Assembly: GCA_046262315.1 (NCBI GenBank)
Contig: JBHEMZ010000037.1
Coordinates: 1 to 5,259, forward strand
DNA from: JACVRM01 sp046262315
GTDB taxonomy: Bacteria; Actinomycetota; Thermoleophilia; Gaiellales; Gaiellaceae
Reading direction: 5' to 3'
Length of the DNA stretch: 5,259 nucleotides
A program made the position numbers and the translations under genes. How positions within the stretch are numbered: position 1 is the stretch's first letter; every line of letters starts with the position of its first letter. Positions 1 through 4,207 of this stretch are shown piece after piece. A model generated the notes under the pieces. It did no database searches and was not told where the DNA came from. It saw only the letters and a program-made list of their open reading frames with translations.

Positions 1-153
1 CCCGCTGATGAAGTAGACCATCTCGTCCGGGTGAGAGTGCTCGATATCGCTCGTTCCCGCCGGGAGCGTCATCTCGACGATCCGGTAGTCCCCGTCCTCG
101 AGGAGCAGGCGGTAGTTGTCCGGCGATACCTCGATCGGATCCTTGTAGTCCAC
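1..153 (-). CDS. Cupin-domain protein, N-terminal part only (cut by window edge)
   Basis: Only the first 51 codons are inside the window; the C-terminus lies beyond the left edge. The start is GTG at 153, preceded on the minus strand by a near-perfect Shine-Dalgarno, AAAGGAGG (165-158), so the start is well supported. The protein opens VDYKDPIEVSPDNYRLLLED, then GDYRIVEMTLPAG, then HSHPDEMVYFISG. The last stretch resembles the first conserved cupin motif (G-x5-H-x-H-x(2-4)-E-x6-G), with His39 and His41 and Glu44 as likely metal ligands at the entrance of the beta-barrel. Single-domain cupins of this type are small, and their substrate cannot be told from the fold. The gene is divergent from the small plus-strand gene that follows. 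Which cupin subfamily it belongs to is unknown. Confidence 0.8.
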   Translation of the reverse strand, partial: MDYKDPIEVSPDNYRLLLEDGDYRIVEMTLPAGTSDIEHSHPDEMVYFISG

Positions 154-166
154 CTCGCCTCCTTTG

Positions 167-182
167 CGATCGCTCCCGATCG
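167..182. promoter_or_regulatory. CGATCG-CTCC-CGATCG double palindrome upstream of the cupin gene
   Basis: Two copies of the self-palindromic hexamer CGATCG, separated by 4 nt, sit immediately upstream of the cupin Shine-Dalgarno. The pair is both a direct and an inverted repeat, an arrangement seen in some operators and in 5'-UTR hairpins. CGATCG is common in GC-rich DNA, so this may be chance; the position in the only possible promoter/UTR stretch of the cupin gene is the reason to list it. Confidence 0.25.
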
Positions 183-257
183 AAGCTTTGGGGCCGACTC
201 TACCTCCCGAGTCAAGCACGTGAGCTGGAGCGCGTTCACGTCGAGACGCTCCGCCTC

Positions 258-392
258 GTGCTCAACAAGGTCAACCGCGACGTCGCAGAACACGAGGCGA
301 AGGAGCGGGCGCGGGCCGAGCGCGACGAGCAGCGGAGCCGCGAGCGCGAAGAGAGCATCCGCCAGGTTGCCTCGCGGCTCAAGTTCGACTAA
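258..392 (+). CDS. Small charged alpha-helical protein; true 5' end unclear
   Basis: This frame ends at TAA 390-392 and reads VLNKVNRDVAEHEAKERARAERDEQ...IRQVASRLKFD, a highly charged Glu/Arg/Ala-rich helix of the kind found in small coiled-coil or adaptor proteins. Third codon positions are almost all G or C, and the overlapping frames give only Ser/Arg/Ala-rich noise, so this is the coding frame. GTG 258 is the only ATG/GTG/TTG in frame after the stop at 9-11. The coding character clearly continues upstream of it (LPSQARELERVHVETLRL from about 204), where no start codon exists. The real protein is therefore probably about 60 residues, begun at a non-standard codon or disrupted by a frameshift or truncation. 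I do not recognise the family. The gene lies 59 bp before the HEPN-like gene on the same strand; a functional link is possible but not shown. Confidence 0.5.
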   Translation: MLNKVNRDVAEHEAKERARAERDEQRSREREESIRQVASRLKFD

Positions 393-438
393 CCATCGCC
401 CGTCTCGTCCACGAGCCGGGGTAGCTACTCGACGCCAA

Positions 439-444
439 TACGAT
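439..444 (+). promoter_or_regulatory. Putative -10 box TACGAT for the HEPN-like gene
   Basis: TACGAT fits the actinobacterial -10 pattern TANNNT and ends 7 nt before ATG 452, so transcription would begin at or next to the start codon (leaderless). No Shine-Dalgarno precedes ATG 452, which fits. No convincing -35 is visible. The alternative is translation from ATG 470, which has GAGGA 7-8 nt upstream. Confidence 0.35.
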
Positions 445-451
445 CGATGTG

Positions 452-1231
452 ATGGACGAGGAACCGCGGATGGACACCGAGATGGGCGAGCGGGTGGCTG
501 AGCAGGCGTATCAATTTTGGATCGGGCCGGAGATCGAGCGGCGTCGGGCCGCGGGCGAACTGTCCGACGATTTCGCCCTGCATGGGGCGCAGGTGATCTT
601 CGGGATGGACGAGGAAATGCCGGAGGTGAGACTGAACGATGAGGTGAAGGCGGTCGCGGACGTGATTGCGGCGCGTGCGATCGCGAAGGGCGAGCAGGTG
701 ACCGCGGACGACATCGCGGGCTACAAGGACATCCTCCTGACCGAGGATGACCCGAATGAGGGCCACATCACGATCGTGGCGCACGACGGTGGCTGGGCGA
801 TTGCCTTCGACTTCCGCCGGAACGCGACCCGGATCGCCGAGCACAGCGAAGTGGCCCGGCAGTTCCTCGAGACTGCAAGGTGGGCGCGCAGGCAGGACTA
901 CGCGCGCGTGGTCGTCGATAACCTCTTCAGCGCGACCGAGCTAATGGCGAAGGGGATGCTGATCTGGCAGCCCGACCGATCGCTGCTCCACTCGAAGACC
1001 CACCGCTACATCAAGGTGCGCTTCAACCAAGAGCGGAGGCACGACCACGTCGACGGGCGCTTCGTCGACCTCCTCAACCAGCTCGGCGAGCTTCGCGAGC
1101 CTGCTCGCTACCTCGCCCGAGACTTCGAGCTCTCCGAGAGTGAGATGGACGTGATGCTCGCCGTTGCCGAGGAGATGCACGAGGTGCTCGTGGCGAGTAG
1201 TCCGCGGCGGGCGTCGGTCAGCAGCTACTAG
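452..1231 (+). CDS. Unknown protein with HEPN-like C-terminal half
   Basis: A 259-residue soluble protein with no signal peptide or membrane segment. Residues 1-130 are not recognised: an N-terminal helical part (YQFWIGPEIERRRAAGELSD), an acidic helical middle, then an amphipathic beta stretch EGHITIVAHDGGWAIAFDF at about 104-121. Residues 132-246 read like a HEPN four-helix domain: EVARQFLETARWA, ATELMAKGMLIW, HSKTHRYIKVRF, then LLNQLGELREPARYLARDF, matching the usual LxxLRxxAxY helix, and a final helix MLAVAEEMHEVLVA. HEPN proteins include toxin and defence RNases, but the catalytic RNase pattern R-x4-6-H is not clear. R190...H197 is the nearest match and lies before the expected helix, so activity is uncertain. 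The start was chosen at ATG 452 on the -10 spacing; ATG 470 (GAGGA upstream) is a real alternative. The gene converges on the ANTAR regulator with 18 bp between stops. No antitoxin-like MNT partner is adjacent. Confidence 0.7.
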   Translation: MDEEPRMDTEMGERVAEQAYQFWIGPEIERRRAAGELSDDFALHGAQVIFGMDEEMPEVRLNDEVKAVADVIAARAIAKGEQVTADDIAGYKDILLTEDDPNEGHITIVAHDGGWAIAFDFRRNATRIAEHSEVARQFLETARWARRQDYARVVVDNLFSATELMAKGMLIWQPDRSLLHSKTHRYIKVRFNQERRHDHVDGRFVDLLNQLGELREPARYLARDFELSESEMDVMLAVAEEMHEVLVASSPRRASVSSY

Positions 1232-1249
1232 ACGCTACGGTAAGCGCGG

Positions 1250-1819
1250 TCAGTTCTCGAGCGTGGCGATGAGGGCCTCGGCGACGACACGCATCGGCCG
1301 TCCTGAGACCTGACTTGCCTTGCGGAGGCGCGCGAAGGCCTCCTCTTCCGAGAGCCGGTCGCGCTCCATAAGTAGCCCCTTCGCGCGCTCGATTGACTTG
1401 CGGGCAGCAAGCGCTCCGGCGAGTGAGTCGGCCTCCTCGCGCAGCGCCACGAGTTCCTCGTGGCGCGCCTGCGCCGTCCGGATCGCCGGTGCGAGATCCG
1501 ACTCGCGAAACGGCTTGACGAGGTAGCCGAAGACGCCTGCCTCGACGGCGCGGGAGACGAGTTCCGCCTGGCCGTAGGCGGTGAGCATCACGATTGGGAT
1601 CGGTCGCTCCGCGAGGATGCGCCGCGCGGCCTCGATGCCGTCGAGGCGCGGCATCTTCACGTCGAGGACGGCGACGTCGGGCCGTTCGGCCGCAGCGAGG
1701 TCGACGGCCTCCACTCCGTCGCGCGCCTGAGCGCACACGTCGAAGCCGGCCCGCTCGAGCATCTCCGCCAGGTCGAGGCGGATGATCGTCTCGTCCTCGG
1801 CGATCAGCACGCGGGTCAC
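1250..1819 (-). CDS. pdtaR: ANTAR-domain response regulator, PdtaR-like
   Basis: A 189-residue cytosolic regulator. Residues 1-120 are a CheY-like receiver with the acidic pocket E8/D9, phospho-acceptor D53 (VLDVKMPRLDG), T80 (VMLTAYG) and K102 (LVKPF). A coiled helix follows, then an ANTAR domain at about 126-187 with the family hallmark ARKSIERAKGLLM (A146, G148, M151) and SEEEAFARLRKAS. In this family (PdtaR, AmiR, NasR, EutV) phosphorylation exposes the ANTAR helices to bind RNA with paired hexaloop hairpins, preventing termination of target transcripts. The start is GTG 1819 (MTRVLIAEDE), with no Shine-Dalgarno but a TAGACT hexamer 6 nt upstream, as expected for a leaderless mRNA. Its likely partner is the HisKA_2 kinase encoded upstream on the same strand. 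The symbol rests on domain architecture and the partner, not on alignment. Confidence 0.93.
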   Translation of the reverse strand: MTRVLIAEDETIIRLDLAEMLERAGFDVCAQARDGVEAVDLAAAERPDVAVLDVKMPRLDGIEAARRILAERPIPIVMLTAYGQAELVSRAVEAGVFGYLVKPFRESDLAPAIRTAQARHEELVALREEADSLAGALAARKSIERAKGLLMERDRLSEEEAFARLRKASQVSGRPMRVVAEALIATLEN

Positions 1820-1825
1820 GCCCGG

Positions 1826-1831
1826 AGTCTA
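1826..1831 (-). promoter_or_regulatory. Putative -10 box TAGACT giving a leaderless pdtaR transcript
   Basis: On the minus strand TAGACT is followed by exactly 6 nt (CCGGGC) and then GTG 1819. With the last T of TANNNT normally at -7, the first base of the start codon would be +1. The kinase gene has the same arrangement with the same 6-nt spacing. No clear -35 can be seen because the upstream DNA is the GC hairpin behind the VOC gene. Confidence 0.5.
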
Positions 1832-1840
1832 GGAAGAGGC

Positions 1841-1861
1841 GGACCCCGCGGCCCGGGGTCC
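1841..1861 (-). terminator. GC-rich hairpin after the VOC gene, terminator-like
   Basis: A perfect 8-bp stem GGACCCCG/CGGGGTCC with a 5-nt loop begins 10 nt after the VOC stop codon and lies just before the pdtaR -10 box. On the minus strand it is followed by GCCTCTTCCT, a pyrimidine-rich tail rather than a pure U-run, as is common for terminators in high-GC actinobacteria. It would separate the VOC transcript from pdtaR, which has its own promoter. Confidence 0.5.
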
Positions 1862-1871
1862 TCCCCCGGCG

Positions 1872-2282
1872 TCAGCTCGGCGTGCCAAGGCTCTCTGCGA
1901 GCCCGAACGGGTTGCCGTCCGGGTCCTTGAACGACGCCAGCTTGACCATGCCCTCGATCACGTTCGTGTCGCCGTCAAACTTCGCTCCGGCCGACTCGAG
2001 GTGCTTTCGGGCCGCCTCGATGTCCGCGACCGTGAAGTACGGCGCGACGCCGCCCTTCGCTCCGTCGCCGCCGGTGCCGAGGCCGATCTGGACCCCCGGG
2101 ATCGGGGTCGACAACTCGCACCAGCCCATGTCGTCGAGCTTGTAGATCAGTTCGAAACCGAACGCGCGGCCGTACCACTCAATCGCGCTGTCGAGATCGG
2201 CGACGCTCACCGAGACAGTGACCTGCCCGCCGTACTGGAACGGCGTGCGGGCGGGCGCCTGAACCTGCGCCTGCTCACTCAT
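1872..2282 (-). CDS. VOC-superfamily (glyoxalase/bleomycin-resistance fold) protein
   Basis: A 136-residue soluble protein starting at ATG 2282 behind an excellent Shine-Dalgarno, AAAGGAGG (2294-2287). The frame stays open upstream, but codon content there is poor and no other start has an RBS. Residues 20-131 form two beta-alpha-beta-beta-beta repeats: VSVSVADLDSAIEWYGRAFGF, then CELSTPIPGVQIGLG; and APYFTVADIEAARKHLESAG, then VKLASFKDPDGNPFGLAES. The DPDGNPFGL motif is the usual VOC C-terminal signature. Of the four classic metal ligands only Glu56 and Glu130 are evident: the positions where a His usually opens each repeat hold Val/Thr and Phe/Tyr. It may therefore be a non-metal binding protein or a member of a diverged subfamily rather than a glyoxalase I. 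It overlaps the upstream YciI remnant by 8 bp, so it was probably translationally coupled to it. Substrate unknown. Confidence 0.9.
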   Translation of the reverse strand: MSEQAQVQAPARTPFQYGGQVTVSVSVADLDSAIEWYGRAFGFELIYKLDDMGWCELSTPIPGVQIGLGTGGDGAKGGVAPYFTVADIEAARKHLESAGAKFDGDTNVIEGMVKLASFKDPDGNPFGLAESLGTPS

Positions 2283-2439
2283 GCTTCCTCCTTTGGTTGT
2301 GCTTGTCGTGTCCCGAGAAGGAGACCGAACCGGCTTCGTGAGCCACGTCATGACCTCGACCCGCCAGTTCCTCCTCGACGAACTCGTGGGCGCGCGGCTC
2401 CCGCCGGAGCCGAACGAGGATATAGGTGTCGAACTCCAT
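2275..2439 (-). pseudogene. YciI-family (YCII) gene remnant with internal deletion and frameshift
   Basis: An ORF of 54 codons starts at ATG 2439 behind a strong RBS (AAAGGAG, 7-nt spacer) and ends at TGA 2277-2275, overlapping the VOC start. Its first 25 residues, MEFDTYILVRLRREPRAHEF then VEEEL, look like the N-terminus of YciI/YCII proteins, which are normally about 95-110 residues. The characteristic C-terminal pattern is also present but split between frames: RVEVMTWLTKP in the -1-shifted frame (2363-2331), then AGSVSFSG back in the ORF frame. The middle of about 50 codons, with the expected catalytic His/Asp region, is missing, and about one G is missing near 2331. I read this as a decayed gene whose RBS and start survive. 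A 54-residue product could still be made and may only serve to couple translation of the VOC gene. YciI and VOC genes often sit together. The assignment is from motif memory, not a search. Confidence 0.6.
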
Positions 2440-2472
2440 TCACCGGCTCCTTTCGAAGTAGACGAACGGGCA

Positions 2473-2518
2473 GGCCCCAGATCGACACCGCCTTCTCGCC
2501 GAAAAACCCACTGGGGCC
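2473..2518. repeat. 8-bp inverted repeat GGCCCCAG/CTGGGGCC plus GATCGAC direct repeats
   Basis: GGCCCCAG (2473-2480) and its exact reverse complement CTGGGGCC (2511-2518) are separated by 30 nt. A GATCGAC heptamer overlaps or follows each arm (2480-2486 and 2519-2525). The structure lies 34-79 bp upstream of the YciI-remnant start, so it is in the probable promoter or leader of the YciI-VOC pair. It could be an operator or a leader stem; no -10 box is convincing here. Confidence 0.3.
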
Positions 2519-2535
2519 GATCGACCTTCACGGGC

Positions 2536-2583
2536 GGAGGCGGGCTTGTCCCGCCACAGCTACATCGCGCGAAGTCGCGTCTG
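2536..2583. repeat. 48-bp direct repeat, copy 1
   Basis: Matches 2647-2694 at 44 of 48 positions with no gap; the copies are offset by 111 bp. It contains a perfect 6-bp hairpin (GGCGGG-CTTGT-CCCGCC, 2539-2555) and a CGCGA-AG-TCGCG palindrome. In this copy only, GCGAAGTC/GACTTCGC (2569-2590) also forms an 8-bp stem with a 6-nt loop. It is the first part of a two-part module followed by a nested palindrome. Nothing here is coding; the plus-strand frames across it are Arg/Pro-rich noise. Confidence 0.85.
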
Positions 2584-2595
2584 ACTTCGCCCCAC

Positions 2596-2643
2596 CCGCC
2601 GCAAGTCGTCATGGCGCGCGTCAGCGCGCCGGACTTGTGGCGG
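2596..2643. repeat. Nested palindrome 1 (12-bp outer stem, 7-bp inner stem)
   Basis: The outer arms CCGCCGCAAGTC and GACTTGTGGCGG pair over 12 positions with one G-T wobble. After a GTCAT bulge, the inner arms GGCGCGC and GCGCGCC pair perfectly around a 4-nt loop, with a single G bulged on the 3' side. The same architecture recurs at 2704-2752 with different stem sequences. It resembles REP-type or other dispersed palindromic elements. Confidence 0.8.
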
Positions 2644-2646
2644 CAG

Positions 2647-2694
2647 GGAGGCGGGCTTGTCCCGCCGCAGCCACGACGCGCGAAGTCGCGTCTG
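2647..2694. repeat. 48-bp direct repeat, copy 2
   Basis: Second copy of the unit at 2536-2583, differing at four positions, all in the central stretch. The 6-bp GGCGGG/CCCGCC hairpin and the CGCGA-AG-TCGCG palindrome are kept exactly. Here the 8-bp GCGAAGTC/GACTTCGC stem of copy 1 is lost, because the sequence after the unit differs. Confidence 0.85.
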
Positions 2695-2703
2695 TCTCAG
2701 CAA

Positions 2704-2752
2704 ACCGCGAAAAATCGTCATGGCTCGCGGAGCGAGCCGGATTTTTCGCGGT
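2704..2752 (-). terminator. Nested palindrome 2, immediately after the kinase stop; terminator-like
   Basis: The outer arms ACCGCGAAAAATC and GATTTTTCGCGGT pair perfectly over 13 bp. Inside, after a GTCAT bulge, GGCTCGC and GCGAGCC pair perfectly around a 3-nt loop. On the minus strand the structure starts 2 nt after the kinase TGA (2757-2755), and the second arm contains a T5 run followed by GGTTTGC. Position and strength suggest it stops kinase transcription or protects the 3' end. It is also the second copy of a module shared with 2596-2643, so it may be a mobile or REP-like repeat recruited as a terminator. Confidence 0.6.
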
Positions 2753-2754
2753 CA

Positions 2755-4161
2755 TCAGAGCGGGAAGACGACCTCTGCGCGGAGGCCGCCGTTGTGCTCC
2801 AGCGAGAGCGTCCCGCGCAGCTCGTCCCGCACGAGCGCGCGCACGATCGAGAGGCCCGTGCCGTGCAGCTCCCCGCCGGCCGGGCTGCCGTCGTCGACGA
2901 TCGCGAGCACCACGTTGCCGTTTCGCGGCGCCAGCTCCACCCGCACCGACGGACCTCCGTGCTCGAGCGCGTTCTGAAGCAGCTCGCTGAAGACGAGCGC
3001 AAGCGCGGTCGCGCGGCTTCCCGCGAGCTCGACGGGCTCGAGCCGGGTCTGCACATCCTTCGCGACGCCCAGTCCCTGCACGAGCATCCCGCGCAGCCGG
3101 TCGAGCAGCTCCGCGAGGTCGACACCTTCCTCGCGCTGCTCGGTCAGCACCTCGTGCACTGCTGCGATGGCGAGGATGCGGTTGGCCGAGTCGTCGAGCG
3201 CCTTGCGCGGGTCGATGCCGTCGGCGGCGCGCGCCTGGAGGCGTAGCAAGGACGCCACCGTCTGGAGGTTGTTCTTGACGCGATGGTGGATCTCCTGGGC
3301 CAGCACGCCGCGGAGAACCGCCCGCCCATGCTCGAGCGCCATCGCGGCGTGCTGCGCGATCGAGCCGAGGAGTGCACGGTCGTCGTTGGTGAAGGGCGTG
3401 TCGCGGTCGCAGACGAGCTCGCCGATCTGCCGTCGCTTCCAGCGCAGGGGCAGGCGCACGGCGTGCCGTCCAGGATAGCCCTCAGGCCAGGCGGTGCGCC
3501 CGTCCTCGAGCACGAGCGCGGCACCGGTCGCGTGTACCGCCTCGATGGTCGTCTTCACGATGGCCTCGAGCGACTCCTCGAGATAGAGCGACTCGGAAAC
3601 CGCTTCCGAGATACGCGCCAGCGCCTCCAGCTCGGCCACACGCCGCTGCGCCTGCGCGTAGAGGGTCGCGTGCTCGATCGACTGCGCCACCTGGCCGGCG
3701 ATGGCGAGCAGGAGGTCGATCTCGGCCTCGGTGAACTCGCGCGGCGCCACGGTGCGGACGTTGAGCGCCCCGGCCAGGCGCTCGCGCGCGAGGATGGGGA
3801 CCGCGAGGATCGACTCGTACTCGTCTTCCGGCAGGTTCGCGAACGAGCGGAAGCGCTCGTCGAGGTGCGCCTGCGCGGCCAGCATGATCGGCTCTCGAGC
3901 CGCGGCCGCGGCCCCCGTGATGCCCTCGCCCGGCCGCAGGCGCGGGCGCCGCGTCATCTCCTCGACGCGCGTTCCGTGCGTCGCGCGCAGGACGAGCTCG
4001 TCCGCGGCCTCGTCGTACAGGTAGACGAAGCAGGCGTCCGCCTCGAGCGCGTGGGCCACCTTGCGCGCGACGAGCGCCAGCACCTCCTCGAGGTCGAGCG
4101 TCGAGTTGACGGCGGCGATTGTCTCGGTGAGCAGCGCCAGGTGGCGCTTGGGCGCGTCCAC
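2755..4161 (-). CDS. pdtaS: Soluble GAF-GAF-HisKA_2 sensor histidine kinase, PdtaS-like
   Basis: Numbered from GTG 4161 (468 residues), with no membrane segment. Residues 10-165 are a GAF domain (TLDLEEVLALVARKV...DACFVYLYD...ESILAVPILARERLAGALNV). A short coiled coil (168-182) leads into a second, shorter GAF-like domain at about 183-280. HisKA_2 begins at 286: LAQEIHHRVKNNLQTVASLL, with phospho-acceptor H293 of the HRVKNNL motif. The HATPase_c domain covers about 380-468: N box SELLQNALEH (N397), G1 VDDGS (D424, G425), G2 HGTGLSIV. HisKA_2 kinases of this kind pair with ANTAR regulators; mycobacterial PdtaS has GAF-PAS instead of GAF-GAF. The likely target is the ANTAR regulator at 1819-1250. 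The start is chosen at GTG 4161 because TACAAT ends 6 nt upstream. An upstream GTG at 4206 is in frame but would overlap the divergent gene. What the GAF domains sense is unknown. Confidence 0.93.
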   Translation of the reverse strand: MDAPKRHLALLTETIAAVNSTLDLEEVLALVARKVAHALEADACFVYLYDEAADELVLRATHGTRVEEMTRRPRLRPGEGITGAAAAAREPIMLAAQAHLDERFRSFANLPEDEYESILAVPILARERLAGALNVRTVAPREFTEAEIDLLLAIAGQVAQSIEHATLYAQAQRRVAELEALARISEAVSESLYLEESLEAIVKTTIEAVHATGAALVLEDGRTAWPEGYPGRHAVRLPLRWKRRQIGELVCDRDTPFTNDDRALLGSIAQHAAMALEHGRAVLRGVLAQEIHHRVKNNLQTVASLLRLQARAADGIDPRKALDDSANRILAIAAVHEVLTEQREEGVDLAELLDRLRGMLVQGLGVAKDVQTRLEPVELAGSRATALALVFSELLQNALEHGGPSVRVELAPRNGNVVLAIVDDGSPAGGELHGTGLSIVRALVRDELRGTLSLEHNGGLRAEVVFPL

Positions 4162-4167
4162 GGTCCG

Positions 4168-4173
4168 ATTGTA
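4168..4173 (-). promoter_or_regulatory. Putative -10 box TACAAT giving a leaderless kinase transcript
   Basis: On the minus strand TACAAT, a close match to the -10 consensus TATAAT, is followed by 6 nt (CGGACC) and then GTG 4161. This is the geometry of a fully leaderless mRNA, and no Shine-Dalgarno is present. The pdtaR promoter has the same layout. The -35 region falls on the dyad at 4189-4204; TTGCCG there is only a weak -35. Confidence 0.5.
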
Positions 4174-4188
4174 AGTGTCGTCCGATCC

Positions 4189-4204
4189 GGCAACTATGGT
4201 TGCC
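4189..4204. promoter_or_regulatory. Perfect dyad GGCAAC-TATG-GTTGCC between divergent promoters
   Basis: A perfect 6-bp inverted repeat with a 4-nt centre lies between the kinase and the membrane operon. It covers the putative -10 TATGGT of the operon (4195-4200) and falls about 28 to 43 bp upstream of the kinase start, over its -35 region. A bound regulator could therefore control both directions. It is the only strong dyad in this short divergent gap. Whether a protein binds it is inference. Confidence 0.4.
4195..4200 (+). promoter_or_regulatory. Putative -10 box TATGGT of the membrane-protein operon
   Basis: TATGGT fits TANNNT and is followed by 7 nt (TGCCACC) and GTG 4208, again a leaderless arrangement. 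It favours GTG 4208 over ATG 4196, which lies inside this hexamer and has no Shine-Dalgarno. Confidence 0.35.
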
Positions 4205-4207
4205 ACC

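Noticed and set aside
31..501. Plus-strand open frame of about 156 codons at the left end
   Set aside because: It is antisense to the cupin gene and out of frame with the helical protein; its Ser/Arg/Thr-rich product is a frame shadow.
1232..1249. Terminator between the convergent HEPN-like and ANTAR genes
   Set aside because: The 18-bp gap has no stem of useful length and no T-run.
2283..2612. In-frame upstream extension of the VOC gene to a start at 2612
   Set aside because: The extension crosses the palindromic modules and the YciI remnant in the wrong frame and is Ser/Pro/Arg-rich; ATG 2282 has an ideal Shine-Dalgarno.
2536..2694. Possible CRISPR array from the two 48-bp repeats
   Set aside because: There are only two copies, they carry internal stems and are followed by related palindromes rather than unique spacers, and no cas gene is near.
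2001..3246. Two long plus-strand open frames across the VOC gene, the palindromic block and the kinase end
   Set aside because: They read through perfect hairpins and antisense coding DNA and give repetitive Arg/Pro/Ala sequence; the minus-strand genes have RBSs and recognisable domains.
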